Counted from the first letter of the stretch, positions 1 to 9,210 are shown. The stretch is DNA of 16,482 nucleotides from Candidatus Dojkabacteria bacterium UBA5749 (GCA_002419125.1 DIFL01000057.1:4229-20710); one strand, 5' to 3'. Translations and numbers: made by a program. The notes: generated from the letters alone by a model not told the origin.

Positions 1-942
1 CCTCAAAAGGGAAGAAGAAGAGAGTTCTTTCAATTAAATATTGATATTCTAGGGCTAGAATCCCTCTCAGCGGAGGTTGAAATTATCTCCTTTGTAATGG
101 ATGTAATGAAAGAACTAAAAGCACCAATACAAAGCTATGAATTAAAAATTAATAGCAGATATTTACTTGAATACCTCTTTACTGAGATATTAAAGATAGG
201 GGAAGAGGTAAAACCAAAATTAGCAAGAGCTTTGGATAACTATTTAAAGATGTCTGCTAATGATTTTAAAGAGTATTTAAAGGAGTTAACATTAACGGAG
301 ATACAGATATCACAAATAGAAGAGTATCTAAGTTGGGAGCTTTCAGATTTAGATAAAATTAAAGATGTCTCAAAGGGAGCTAGTGAGATTTTAGAACTCT
401 TTAATAGATTAAATGAGTTATCAATTACAAATGTTAAGTTCTGTCCATATATTGTAAGAGGTTTAGCATACTATACAGGTATTGTTATAGAGCTTTACGA
501 CATAGGTGACAAAGAAATTCCTAGAGCACTTTTTGGAGGAGGAAGATATGATGACTTACTTGAGATATTTGGAGAAAATAAAATCCCTGCATTTGGTTTA
601 GGGTGGGGTGATATTACCACAATGGATTATTTAAAAAAGTACAACCTATTACCAGAGTATGCTAATGAATCCAAGGCATTTGTATGCCTAATGGATGAGA
701 ATCTATATGCCCAAAGTAGTATTTTTACTTCGTTCCTTCGAAGTAATGGTATTAATACCTTACAACAGATCTCTCCCATGAAACTCTCAAACCAACTTAA
801 ATATGCAAGCAAAAAAAATATTCCGTGGGTCGTAATTCTTGGGGAAGATGAAATTAAAAAGGGTGTTGTTCAACTTAAAAATATGAATACAAGAGAGACT
901 TTCTTAATTAAGAAAGAAGATGTCATAGAAAAGATTAAATAG
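1..942 (+). CDS. hisS: Histidyl-tRNA synthetase, 5'-truncated by the window edge
   Basis: The frame is open from base 1, so the gene begins outside the window; 313 C-terminal residues are present of a protein usually a little over 400 long. The enzyme charges tRNA-His with histidine in the cytoplasm. The first residues (KGRRREFFQLNIDILG) are class II motif 2. Further on come the HisRS signature IVRGLAYYTG, where the usual RGLDYY has A for D, and ALFGGGRYDDLL. Motif 3 is unusual: the place normally occupied by GxGxER reads FGLGWGDITT, so the motif 3 Glu-Arg pair is absent. I recall similar GD(V/I)T variants in HisRS of candidate-phyla bacteria, so this is probably lineage-typical and not damage. 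The last ~90 residues, from KAFVCLMDENL on, form the anticodon-binding domain. A long inverted repeat overlaps the stop codon. Confidence 0.93.
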   Translation, partial: PQKGRRREFFQLNIDILGLESLSAEVEIISFVMDVMKELKAPIQSYELKINSRYLLEYLFTEILKIGEEVKPKLARALDNYLKMSANDFKEYLKELTLTEIQISQIEEYLSWELSDLDKIKDVSKGASEILELFNRLNELSITNVKFCPYIVRGLAYYTGIVIELYDIGDKEIPRALFGGGRYDDLLEIFGENKIPAFGLGWGDITTMDYLKKYNLLPEYANESKAFVCLMDENLYAQSSIFTSFLRSNGINTLQQISPMKLSNQLKYASKKNIPWVVILGEDEIKKGVVQLKNMNTRETFLIKKEDVIEKIK

Positions 943-970
943 GGGGAATATAATCCCCGTATTAATCTTT
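930..970 (+). terminator. Hairpin overlapping the hisS stop, possible terminator
   Basis: AAAGATTAA at 930-938 is complementary to TTAATCTTT at 962-970, enclosing a second stem made of the G run at 942-946 and TCCCC at 954-958. The arms are separated by a small internal loop. The 3' side is T-rich but lacks a clean U tract, so termination is plausible, not certain. It would separate hisS from the regulator gene downstream. Confidence 0.45.
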
Positions 971-992
971 AATATTTACTTCTGTAGGGTGT

Positions 993-1640
993 ATTGTAGT
1001 AATTGAAAATCAACCTAGAATTTCTTCCATACTCGATAAATATCCCAACAAACTCCCATATCTCAAAATACAAAGTCTTAACGATTTTAAAAGGATTCTA
1101 CTTCTTCATAATGTAACTCTTGTTTGTATTAATATCTCCATTAGTTTTGGAGATCTAATCTCTACTATTCTGTATGCTAAAGAGAATAAAGTAAAGACAT
1201 TTCTAATTCTTCCTAATAAACCACATCTATCTTTAGAATACCTTCGACTTGGTATTGATGATTTTGTATTTAATGAGGATTCAAAAGAAAATATAGAGTG
1301 TAGAATTCTTAAACTATTAGAAATTCCCAAACCCCTTGAAGTTAATATCCAAAGATTTGAATATATTACATATATATTAAACAGTAGAGAGATATATATT
1401 AAAGGTAGTAAAATCCCACTAACTACATTTGAATCTCTTTTTGTTAATTACTTAATTAATAACAATGGATATTGTAATATGCAAGATTTTGAAATGCATC
1501 TGAGTACAATATATAGTAAGAATATTCCCAAAAAGAGTATAGTTGTTGCAATATCTAGATTCAAAAGAAAAGTGTATATCTCAACTGGATTTATAGTTAT
1601 TAAATCTAGATATGGTTTAGGATATGTGATTAATAGTTAA
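993..1640 (+). CDS. Atypical response regulator (degenerate receiver plus winged helix), non-canonical start
   Basis: A frame open from 966 to the TAA at 1638-1640 contains no ATG, GTG or TTG before codon 1479, yet its translation is clearly protein-like. From 993 it starts VVIENQPRISSIL, matching strand 1 of a receiver domain, and ends with an OmpR/PhoB-type winged helix (about residues 128-215): FESLFVNYLI, then SIVVAISRFKRKV, then the GLGYVI hairpin. The phospho-acceptor chemistry is missing: the acidic pair is EN, the phospho-Asp site reads CINIS, and the conserved Lys is Asn in DDFVFNE. It probably binds DNA without phosphorylation. I chose the ATT at 993 because it places strand 1 at the N-terminus; a frameshifted or misread start upstream is the alternative. 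Its stop overlaps the convergent mutS stop in the palindrome TTAA. Confidence 0.7.
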   Translation: MVVIENQPRISSILDKYPNKLPYLKIQSLNDFKRILLLHNVTLVCINISISFGDLISTILYAKENKVKTFLILPNKPHLSLEYLRLGIDDFVFNEDSKENIECRILKLLEIPKPLEVNIQRFEYITYILNSREIYIKGSKIPLTTFESLFVNYLINNNGYCNMQDFEMHLSTIYSKNIPKKSIVVAISRFKRKVYISTGFIVIKSRYGLGYVINS

Positions 1641-4252
1641 ACTTTCTTTTTCCATTGAGATATTTTGTTAAGAGCCTCTATTGGTGTAAGATTGTCTAAA
1701 TCTAGCGATTGAATCTCTTTTTCAATCTCTGAATCTTTTGCTGTAAAGAGAGGGAATTGGAAAGTGCTATTTAAATCATCTTTTCCCAAATCTTTCTTAG
1801 CAAATACATCACTCTCTCTAATCTCATTCTCTTTAGTAAACATTTTTTCTTGTTCAAAACTTTCAAGAATTTCATTTGCCCTTTTAATTACCTTCTCTGG
1901 CAATCCAGCCATTTTTGCAACATATATTCCATAACTTCTATCTGTTCCTCCCTCTACAATCTTTCTTAGAAATATTACCTCACCTTTTTCTAAATCCTCT
2001 TCTACTAATACATTGTAATTTTTTACTCTATTGGGAATCTCTTCAGACAATTTTAATAGTTCGTGGTAGTGTGTAGCAAAGAGAGTTCTACTCTTTAGAT
2101 CGTTTGCTAGATATTCGGCCAAAGCCCAAGCAATACTTACTCCATCATATGTACTTGTCCCTCTCCCTACCTCATCTAAAACAATTAAGCTGTATTTACT
2201 TGCGTTATTAACAATATTAGCAGCTTCATCCATCTCTACCATAAAAGTACTTCTTCCTCTACTTAGGTCATCTGCAGCTCCAACTCTTGTAAATATTCTA
2301 TCAACCAATGAAAGAGTCATCTTCTTAGCTGGAACAAAACATCCTATTTGGGCCATTAATACTAAAGTAGCCACCTGTCTAATATATGTTGACTTTCCGG
2401 ACATGTTCGGACCCGTAAGTATCGACATAGAACTGGTGTCAAAATCTAGATAGGCATCATTTGATACAAACTCTTCTTGTGTAATAGTTTCTACAATAGG
2501 GTGTCTTCCTGACTTAATATCAATGACGCCATTGTTTTCCCCCATATCAAAAACCTCGGGTTTAACATATTCCCTTTCAAGTGAAATTTTAGCAAAACCA
2601 GAAAGAATATCAATTTGGGATACATATTCGGACACACTCTGTAAAGTAGGTATATGTTTAACTAAAGAATCTCTGAAATCTATAAAGAGTTTGTACTCTA
2701 ACTCATTTAATCTCTCCTGTGAATTAAGTATTATATCTTCTTTCTCTTTTAACTCCTCCGTAATATATCTCTCACAATTTACTAATGTTTGCTTTCTAAC
2801 ATATCTATCTGGAACTTTTGATTGATGGGATTTAGTAACTTCAATATAGTAGCCAAAAACCCTGTTAAATCCAATCTTAAGACTATTTATCCCAGTGTCT
2901 TTCTTTTCATTCTCTTCAAACTCTGTAATCCATCCTTTACTATCACCACTTAGGCTTCTCAATTTTGCTACCTCTTGGTTGTAAGTAGATTTAATTAGTC
3001 CTCCTTCAAGAATAGTGGGAGGTGGAGAGTCAACTATACAATTGTCAATACTTTCGGACATTTCTCTTAACTCTTTTTCATACTTTTCTAACTCTTTTGA
3101 TATTTGAGGAATTTCCAAAAGTATTATCTTTAATCTTAAAATACTTTCAAGAGAAATTTGCAACGCCTTTAAATCTCTTCCATTAACTCTCTGTAAACCA
3201 ATTTTTCCTACTATTCTACTAATATCGTTAATTCCATCTAAGATTTCCTTAGTTTTATTTAATATCTCACTATTTTCGAAAAAAAGTTGTACTATATTTA
3301 ATCTTCCATCAATTTCTTTTTTTTCTATCAAAGGGTTTAGTATCCATGAATAGAGTAATCTTTTTCCCATTTGAGTAGAACAAGAATCTATTACAGAAAA
3401 AAGCGAGTTAGAAATATCCCCAGTAAATGAATTAGAAACTAACTCTAAGTTCCTAATAGTGGCCCTGTCTAATATCATTGTAGATGTTAGATTTTTTCTT
3501 TGAGGTCTTTTAATATGATTTGGTTTAATTAATTGCGTGTCCGAAATATGCGTAAGGATCATTGCAAGACTAGATATACTGACATCGTTATCATCAAGAC
3601 CAAGCGACTCAATATTGGCAATGTTATAGAAATCATTAATTACTTCCTTTGCATATTTAATATTTTGTAAACCTTTACTCAAAAACTGTACAGGTATTGT
3701 ATTAAACTTTAGCTCACTCTCATTTTCTAAAAGAAGTACTTCTACTGGTTCAAAAGAGGAGAGTACACTCTCGATACCCTTGCCTATATCTTTACTACTA
3801 ATCCAAAATATCTCTCCTGTTGATATATCACATATACTTACACCTAATTCATTTTTTGATTTAACAAAAGAAGCAATGTAATTACTCTTAACTGAATCTA
3901 TTTCATCTAATGTACCTGGTGTTACTATTCTTGTCACACCTCTTTTAACAATTCCTTTAGCCAATTTAGGATCTTCTAATTGGTCAACGATAACGACACA
4001 GTATCCTGCTTTAACTAGTTTCGGAAGATATTGATCTATTGCTTTATGAGGGAATCCTGCAAGTGGAGTAGGGTTTTTACTTTTATCTCTGGCAGTAAGA
4101 GTAATATTTAATACCTTAGAGGTAGTCTTAGCATCATCTCCAAATGTTTCAAAAAAGTCTCCCATTCGGAAAAGTACTATTTTATCTGGATACTGTTTCT
4201 TAAATCTAAGATACTGATCCATCATTGGTGTTTGTTTAATATCCAATTCCAT
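1637..4252 (-). CDS. mutS: DNA mismatch repair ATPase MutS
   Basis: A full-length MutS of 871 residues, which recognises mismatches and small loops and starts post-replicative repair. The N-terminal mismatch-binding domain carries the Phe-x-Glu motif in GDFFETF (F33, E35). The connector, core and clamp domains fill roughly 120-560. The ATPase has Walker A GPNMSGKS (about 614-621), LDEVGRGTSTYDG (about 692-704) and the ATHYHEL switch. Near the C-terminus QFPLF (about 832-836) fits a beta-clamp-binding motif, followed by the usual LTPIEALNKISQWK tail. No mutL is in the window. The start is supported by a TATAAT five bases upstream and the absence of a ribosome-binding site. It is the last gene of the leftward block, 45 bases after the PEP-synthase-like gene, and converges on the response regulator with a 4-base overlap. 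Confidence 0.97.
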   Translation of the reverse strand: MELDIKQTPMMDQYLRFKKQYPDKIVLFRMGDFFETFGDDAKTTSKVLNITLTARDKSKNPTPLAGFPHKAIDQYLPKLVKAGYCVVIVDQLEDPKLAKGIVKRGVTRIVTPGTLDEIDSVKSNYIASFVKSKNELGVSICDISTGEIFWISSKDIGKGIESVLSSFEPVEVLLLENESELKFNTIPVQFLSKGLQNIKYAKEVINDFYNIANIESLGLDDNDVSISSLAMILTHISDTQLIKPNHIKRPQRKNLTSTMILDRATIRNLELVSNSFTGDISNSLFSVIDSCSTQMGKRLLYSWILNPLIEKKEIDGRLNIVQLFFENSEILNKTKEILDGINDISRIVGKIGLQRVNGRDLKALQISLESILRLKIILLEIPQISKELEKYEKELREMSESIDNCIVDSPPPTILEGGLIKSTYNQEVAKLRSLSGDSKGWITEFEENEKKDTGINSLKIGFNRVFGYYIEVTKSHQSKVPDRYVRKQTLVNCERYITEELKEKEDIILNSQERLNELEYKLFIDFRDSLVKHIPTLQSVSEYVSQIDILSGFAKISLEREYVKPEVFDMGENNGVIDIKSGRHPIVETITQEEFVSNDAYLDFDTSSMSILTGPNMSGKSTYIRQVATLVLMAQIGCFVPAKKMTLSLVDRIFTRVGAADDLSRGRSTFMVEMDEAANIVNNASKYSLIVLDEVGRGTSTYDGVSIAWALAEYLANDLKSRTLFATHYHELLKLSEEIPNRVKNYNVLVEEDLEKGEVIFLRKIVEGGTDRSYGIYVAKMAGLPEKVIKRANEILESFEQEKMFTKENEIRESDVFAKKDLGKDDLNSTFQFPLFTAKDSEIEKEIQSLDLDNLTPIEALNKISQWKKKV

Positions 4253-4257
4253 ACGGT

Positions 4258-4263
4258 ATTATA
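4258..4263 (-). promoter_or_regulatory. -10 box for a leaderless mutS transcript
   Basis: On the minus strand TATAAT is followed by five bases and then the mutS ATG. Transcription would start at or next to the start codon. No Shine-Dalgarno sequence fits between. Inferred from sequence only. Confidence 0.55.
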
Positions 4264-4297
4264 CAGGAGAATACACACCAAAAACTATATTTAAGGA

Positions 4298-6871
4298 TTA
4301 TCTCTTACTTAGTATTATCTTAGCCTCTTCATCAGATACTACCTTTCTCATTTCTCTAAGACTATCAAGTGATACAGATACTCCATATACACCCTTTTGT
4401 ACACTATACTTAACAACATCCTTACTATTTTCTGCCATTACAATTATCTCTTTAGAAGGACTCTTAGAAATATCACATACGGCATCAATTACCTTAAGTG
4501 AGCTGTTAATGCTTAAATCATATTTAACATCTAAAGCATCATACTCAAAACCTTGCATACTTTTTACTATTCTTGGTAAATCTATTATTAATCCATCTAT
4601 GTTTACTCCTAAGATATCATCTGCAAGTATTATATCTGTAGGATTATCAAGTATTGCATATACCCTAAACGAGGTACCTCTTCTTAGACCACCAGCAAGT
4701 AGGGCTTTTTTAAATTCGGTCATTGCTTTAGGATTGCTTGGAGAGTAAATAGCGATATCTACATTCCTTCTCTTGTTAATATTTCTAACCCTTCGGACAA
4801 TTTTAATAACCCTATTAAGTAACTCCTTGTTAGCTAGGTAGTGAGAAAGACCATGTGCAGAATCACTTAAATCTCCATTTTCAAACTGTTTGCCTTTTGT
4901 TAAGGACCTAAAATCAGATACTCTCAAAGAACCCAGAGAAAGTATAACCTGATTACCCTCTACCAAATCAGAATACTTTGATATCTTTTCAGCAAGTACT
5001 TTAGAATATTCAACAAATTTCTTGTCCTCTACATACGCAAGAAGATGCCTACCATCTTCCATCATCATTTTATCCAAATCAACATGTACAATACCATGTG
5101 AGTTCCCAACATAGTCTATTAATTTCTCAATGTCCTCTGTGGGATTAAGAAACACCTTAGTAGCAGATGGAGAGAGATTCATATCATGAGGAATTTTCAT
5201 TTCACTATTAACTACATTCTCAGCATTAACTTCTTGTGTAATTACATTATTGTTAAGCAAATCAACTCCAGAAAGTGATTCCTGATTGTAAGCCTCTACA
5301 ACTGGATGTGGAGTAGGGCTTTGCTCTCCTTTCTCAATATATATACTTCCTGTATTACCATCTAATCTAACTGTTTGACCATCTTTAAAAATTGTAAAAG
5401 CACCTGCAGCACCAACTATTGCAGGGATATCAAACTCTCTACAAAGTATTGCTGTGTCACTTGTAATACCACCCGTCTCTAGTATTATTCCCCCAGAATT
5501 AATAATTAGGGACTCCATATCAGAGGAATACTCCTTAATAACAAGAATATCCCTTTTATTTATCTCAACCCTCTGTCCTTTTTCTACCTTCTTAATATTT
5601 CCAACTACCACTCCAAAACTTGCACCTAAACCCTTAAGAACAAAATCATTAATATCACTTACCTGTTTACCCTCCATATCTTGTTCTTTCCTAAACTTTC
5701 CTTTTGCTACTGAAACCAATTTTTCTGTTAGTGGGCTATACTCATGCTTGTTTCCCTCCACTATCTTTTGAGCATTGTTTAATGCCTTGTTTTCCAGAAT
5801 CCCTATACCCTGATATCTTTCTAATGTCCACTTCAAAACCTCACCGAGGGTGTCAAAGTTTTTAGCAGTTTCTAATTTCACTTGATCAGGATAGTATTTC
5901 TCGTAAAGGTCTTTACTCTGCAACACCCAAACCTTACCACCGGACATAATCCATTCAATATTTTGAGCTCTTCTTAATTTGTTTTCTACTATTAAAGATA
6001 TTTTAGCAACCTCTTTAATATATCCCTCTTCCAATTTAGGTCTGTGGCTCCATGCATTAGATATTGTAACTTTTTCAGTACCATCTTTACTTCCGCCACT
6101 CTTGTTGATGACTCTAATTTTCATCCACTCTTGAGGAGATATTCTTTTTTCTAATATACTTAAATCTTTTTTGTTTAGAAGGTATGAATCTGGAGTTAAC
6201 TCTCCCAAAGAGATAGTATCTCCCAATCCAAATACAGCCTCGATACTTAACTTCCCCAAATCTTGAGTAATGGGGTCAATGGTAAATGCTACTCCACTAA
6301 CTTCAGCCTGGACCATCTTTTGAACTACTACCGCTAACTTAACATCTGCTAAATTAATACCCTTTGAGGAGGCATATGCAACAACATCATCCGTAAAAAG
6401 GGAGGCATATATCCTTTTAATTGACTCTAAAATATTTTTAGCACCTCTTACATTTAACTCTGTACTAAATATCCCAGAAAATGATACTTCTGGATTAGAA
6501 GGAAAGATTACAGAAGATCTTACCGACACCCATGCATCTGTAAATCCAGATATTCTAGTATATGCAGAAAGTATCTCATGTATATCACTATCGTCATATT
6601 CACTCTTTAATATAGATTTTAAAACCTCTGACTCATTTGGATTTCTCCCTTTCTCTAACAAACTTTCTCCATCTCTTGAGAGTGATTGTGCAACCATTTT
6701 ATCAAATACAACAGGAGAAACTACAAAGAAGTCAGGAATTGGGATATCCATATCCTTAAGTTCAAAAAGAGACAAACCCTTTCTTCCAACAGAAGACTCT
6801 TTGAGTTTAGAAAAAATATGGTCTTCCCAGAAATATACTAATCTTTTTCCTTTAATAGTGACTTCAGACAT
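4298..6871 (-). CDS. PEP synthase / PPDK-like protein lacking the catalytic histidine
   Basis: At 857 residues it has the three-part plan of phosphoenolpyruvate synthase. The N-terminal ATP-grasp domain is recognisable: VGRKGLSLFEL (28-38, normally VGGKG), VSVRSS (115-120), VQKMVQAEVSGVAFTIDP (183-200) and LGELTPDSYLL. The central phospho-histidine domain keeps its frame (GGIITSDTAI-like region, about 467-474, then CREFDIPAIVG), but the invariant His of TSHAAI is Asp (D472). The C-terminal region from about 560 has the length of the PEP-binding barrel but lacks recognisable active-site signatures. In a true enzyme the His carries phosphate from ATP to pyruvate, so that reaction should not work here. 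It may be a regulatory or binding pseudoenzyme, or use a different acceptor. It ends 23 bases beyond the end of the AI-2E gene in a leftward row; TATAAC lies 10 bases before its ATG. Confidence 0.8.
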   Translation of the reverse strand: MSEVTIKGKRLVYFWEDHIFSKLKESSVGRKGLSLFELKDMDIPIPDFFVVSPVVFDKMVAQSLSRDGESLLEKGRNPNESEVLKSILKSEYDDSDIHEILSAYTRISGFTDAWVSVRSSVIFPSNPEVSFSGIFSTELNVRGAKNILESIKRIYASLFTDDVVAYASSKGINLADVKLAVVVQKMVQAEVSGVAFTIDPITQDLGKLSIEAVFGLGDTISLGELTPDSYLLNKKDLSILEKRISPQEWMKIRVINKSGGSKDGTEKVTISNAWSHRPKLEEGYIKEVAKISLIVENKLRRAQNIEWIMSGGKVWVLQSKDLYEKYYPDQVKLETAKNFDTLGEVLKWTLERYQGIGILENKALNNAQKIVEGNKHEYSPLTEKLVSVAKGKFRKEQDMEGKQVSDINDFVLKGLGASFGVVVGNIKKVEKGQRVEINKRDILVIKEYSSDMESLIINSGGIILETGGITSDTAILCREFDIPAIVGAAGAFTIFKDGQTVRLDGNTGSIYIEKGEQSPTPHPVVEAYNQESLSGVDLLNNNVITQEVNAENVVNSEMKIPHDMNLSPSATKVFLNPTEDIEKLIDYVGNSHGIVHVDLDKMMMEDGRHLLAYVEDKKFVEYSKVLAEKISKYSDLVEGNQVILSLGSLRVSDFRSLTKGKQFENGDLSDSAHGLSHYLANKELLNRVIKIVRRVRNINKRRNVDIAIYSPSNPKAMTEFKKALLAGGLRRGTSFRVYAILDNPTDIILADDILGVNIDGLIIDLPRIVKSMQGFEYDALDVKYDLSINSSLKVIDAVCDISKSPSKEIIVMAENSKDVVKYSVQKGVYGVSVSLDSLREMRKVVSDEEAKIILSKR

Positions 6872-6894
6872 CGTTTAGGCAGTTATATTAGGTA

Positions 6895-8046
6895 TTAAAT
6901 AATGCTACCTTTAGCATCAATTTTTTGCAAGTCTACGTAGAACTCATAGCATATCTTAGATATAACAAGAGCAGGAACTGAAAGAATAGCTCCCCATACA
7001 CCAAAGAGTATGAGAAAGATAATGGCAGAGAAAAGAACAAACACAGGTTTTACACCAGCAGCACTACCCATTATTTTTGGAATAATGAAGTTATTTTCAA
7101 TCTGCTGATATATTAAAAATATTATCAATAGTATGAAAGCAGTAATAGGACCACTTGTAATTAAAGAAATAAAAAGGGGAGGGATAGAAGCAACCGTAGC
7201 GCCTAAAGATGGAATTGCAGAAAGAAGAGCAACTAAAACTCCCATTGGGAGTGCAAAAGGCACTCCAAACAAAGCTAAAATCAATCCTAGAACACTACCT
7301 GCAATTGCACTAACAGTAGCCTGGCCAAGTAACCATCTACCCAATTTACTTTCAAGATCTAATACTAATTTTTTTACTCGGAATCTTTTTTCATCTAAGG
7401 TAATTCTTCTTAACCCAAAATCTAATACCTTATCATGTTCTAATACAAGATATACAGAGAAAACCAAGGAGGCCAAAGTTATAGATACCCAACCGAATAC
7501 TCCACCAACTGTTTTCATCCCTTTTTCAAAACTATCTACAGATATTAATTTGTCAATTCCCTCTGTTATCATTTTATTTATTTCCTCTGTTTTTAGAGTA
7601 ATACCACCAATGTCAATTCCATTAATTTTTGAAGTGAAATCTTCTACCAATGCAGGAATGTTATTCCCTAAATTATTAATCTGATTAATAAAGGGGATAA
7701 AGATTAGGGAGGTAATTGATAACAAGGCAATAAAGCCAATAAAGTAAGTAATGGTTATAGCCCACCCCTTAGATACTTTTCTTTTCCCAAACCAATTTAT
7801 TATTGGTATTACCGAAGACATAATTACAATACTAAGAAAGAGAAAAACAAATACAGTAACTAACTGTTTACCCCAAAATATGAATGCTAGAATACCTAAT
7901 ACAAAGGATACGAATTTCCAAGAGAACTCTATTGTAACTACTGGTCTTTGTGGCTTAGAAAAATGTTCCTCCCCTTTATTACTATGTTTCTGGTTATTAC
8001 TATTCTGATTTTGATTTTGCTGATTGATATTTAGTATCTTTGTCAT
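6895..8046 (-). CDS. AI-2E family transporter-like membrane protein
   Basis: A 383-residue integral membrane protein of the AI-2E/YdiK/PerM family. Members differ widely in proposed role (autoinducer export, Na+/H+ exchange, metabolite export), so the substrate cannot be stated. Paired hydrophobic helices lie at about 45-84 and 95-120. A soluble segment of about 120-175 follows, then helices at about 185-202, 240-297 and 300-365. Family signatures visible are GRWLLGQ (236-242), IPSLGA (278-283), YQQIENNFIIPKIMG (313-327) and GVKPVFVLF (331-339). The first ~34 residues are a hydrophilic tail rich in Asn and Gln (residues 9-18 are almost only N and Q), probably disordered in the cytoplasm. It is followed after 23 bases by the PEP-synthase-like gene. 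Confidence 0.9.
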   Translation of the reverse strand: MTKILNINQQNQNQNSNNQKHSNKGEEHFSKPQRPVVTIEFSWKFVSFVLGILAFIFWGKQLVTVFVFLFLSIVIMSSVIPIINWFGKRKVSKGWAITITYFIGFIALLSITSLIFIPFINQINNLGNNIPALVEDFTSKINGIDIGGITLKTEEINKMITEGIDKLISVDSFEKGMKTVGGVFGWVSITLASLVFSVYLVLEHDKVLDFGLRRITLDEKRFRVKKLVLDLESKLGRWLLGQATVSAIAGSVLGLILALFGVPFALPMGVLVALLSAIPSLGATVASIPPLFISLITSGPITAFILLIIFLIYQQIENNFIIPKIMGSAAGVKPVFVLFSAIIFLILFGVWGAILSVPALVISKICYEFYVDLQKIDAKGSII

Positions 8047-8077
8047 ACTCTCAAATTAATAAAATATATATATTAAA

Positions 8078-8083
8078 ATTATA
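8078..8083 (-). promoter_or_regulatory. -10 box upstream of the AI-2E gene
   Basis: A minus-strand TATAAT lies 31 bases before the AI-2E start codon, after the terminator of the preceding gene. A short leader with weak GAGAG just before the ATG would result. No convincing -35 box was identified. Confidence 0.4.
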
Positions 8084-8147
8084 CCAGCAAAATCAGAAGT
8101 ATTCATCCGCAATAAATAACCTATATATATTCTGTCCTATCCATAAC

Positions 8148-8178
8148 AAAAAAAAAGAGAGGCTTACACCTCTCTTTT
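8148..8178 (-). terminator. Rho-independent terminator after the Ig-like gene
   Basis: Read on the minus strand, AAAAGAGAGG, loop TGTAAG and CCTCTCTTTT form a stem of ten base pairs whose 3' arm runs into nine consecutive T (8156 down to 8148). It begins 19 bases after the stop codon of the Ig-like gene. This is the clearest terminator in the window. Confidence 0.9.
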
Positions 8179-8196
8179 CTCAAAATTCAAAAACCT

Positions 8197-9114
8197 CTAT
8201 CTTTTATTCCTTAAGTAAGAGACAGTAGAACTCCCTATAAAGGAAATCAATGCTAACAAACCAAATATCATCATTAAGTTATTCCCTATCAATTCATCAA
8301 ATGTACCTGCTGCCTGTGGAATATTTTCATCAACAACAGCATCTCCATTTACACTCCCAGTAGGAGAGTAGGTAACTCTAATCTTCTCATCAAGAGTAAT
8401 TTCATTTCCTGCTAAGTCTTTAATGAGGATTGCAAATACATTCTTACCCTCGTCTAGTGCAATTCCCTCAATTCTAAAACTGCCCTCCTTGTCAGCTAAT
8501 CCGTCAAAACTCTCAGTACCTCTTTTTACGACAACTGATGCATTTGGTTCTGTATTACCTACAAGTATGAATGTATCCTTGTTTGTTTCCTCTCCATATT
8601 TAATTGTAACACTCTCTTTACTTGGTGCAGTTCTATCAACAATAGATGATATTACTTCTGAACTAGTAGAAATCTTCCTATTGGGGAAACCCTTAACTCC
8701 AGCTATTGAAATATTGTACTCGCCCTCATTGTCCACCTTGTAATCATAACTAAACTTAGAATCCTCTACCTTAGCTTCACCAACCTTTTGATCATTTACA
8801 TATACAAATACATTATCATATCCAGCTGCATCACCCTTTATCTTTAAAGTGTCACCATTAGTGATAGTAGTTGATTCTACTAACTTAGGAGCTTCTAAAT
8901 TTGGATCTAGCAAAGGCTCTTCTCTAAACTTAATATATGAAAATACTCCAAATGCTAATAGCAGAACACCTAAACCAATAAAAAGAGAACCTACCAATCT
9001 AGATACTCTTTCTTGATTTGGAGAGATAGGCTGTTTAATTTCAACCTTGTTTTTCATGCTCTCATTTTCTACGTATTTTGAAGCAGATTTTTTACTTTCT
9101 TTTTTCTTTGCCAC
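8197..9114 (-). CDS. Membrane-anchored surface protein with two Ig-like domains
   Basis: A 305-residue protein starting with GTG; no ATG start lies in frame upstream. A very Lys-rich cytoplasmic start (MAKKKESKKS) precedes a membrane helix at about 40-62. Two beta-rich Ig-like modules follow (about 78-158 and 163-248); the second carries the pattern GNTEPNASVVVKRG, then DKEGSFRIEGIALDEGKNVF and DLAGN, typical of bacterial Ig-like repeats. A second helix (about 279-299) ends in the basic tail LRNKR. Upstream of it IPQAA (265-269) resembles a relaxed sortase motif, and a sortase gene lies divergently 96 bases away. The protein is most likely displayed outside the cell; whether it is a sortase substrate is inference. 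The gene is followed by a strong terminator. No specific ligand or function can be assigned. Confidence 0.8.
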   Translation of the reverse strand: MAKKKESKKSASKYVENESMKNKVEIKQPISPNQERVSRLVGSLFIGLGVLLLAFGVFSYIKFREEPLLDPNLEAPKLVESTTITNGDTLKIKGDAAGYDNVFVYVNDQKVGEAKVEDSKFSYDYKVDNEGEYNISIAGVKGFPNRKISTSSEVISSIVDRTAPSKESVTIKYGEETNKDTFILVGNTEPNASVVVKRGTESFDGLADKEGSFRIEGIALDEGKNVFAILIKDLAGNEITLDEKIRVTYSPTGSVNGDAVVDENIPQAAGTFDELIGNNLMMIFGLLALISFIGSSTVSYLRNKR

Positions 9115-9198
9115 TATAACCCATATAATAATTTATATACTTTATACCAATAAGCATAAAACAAAATCAAAAATAGTGCAAGATGTATGATAAATTGA

Positions 9199-9204
9199 TA
9201 AAAT
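9199..9204 (+). promoter_or_regulatory. Extended -10 box that sets the sortase start
   Basis: TGATAAAAT is an extended -10 element (TG, one base, TAAAAT). The ATG at 9211 lies six bases after it, the same spacing as at other genes here, whereas the ATG at 9205 would abut the box. This favours 9211 as the start of a leaderless message. Confidence 0.5.
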
Positions 9205-9210
9205 ATGTAT

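Noticed and set aside
7133..7684. 183-codon plus-strand frame inside the AI-2E gene.
   Set aside because: It is antisense to a clear membrane protein and shows no domain features.
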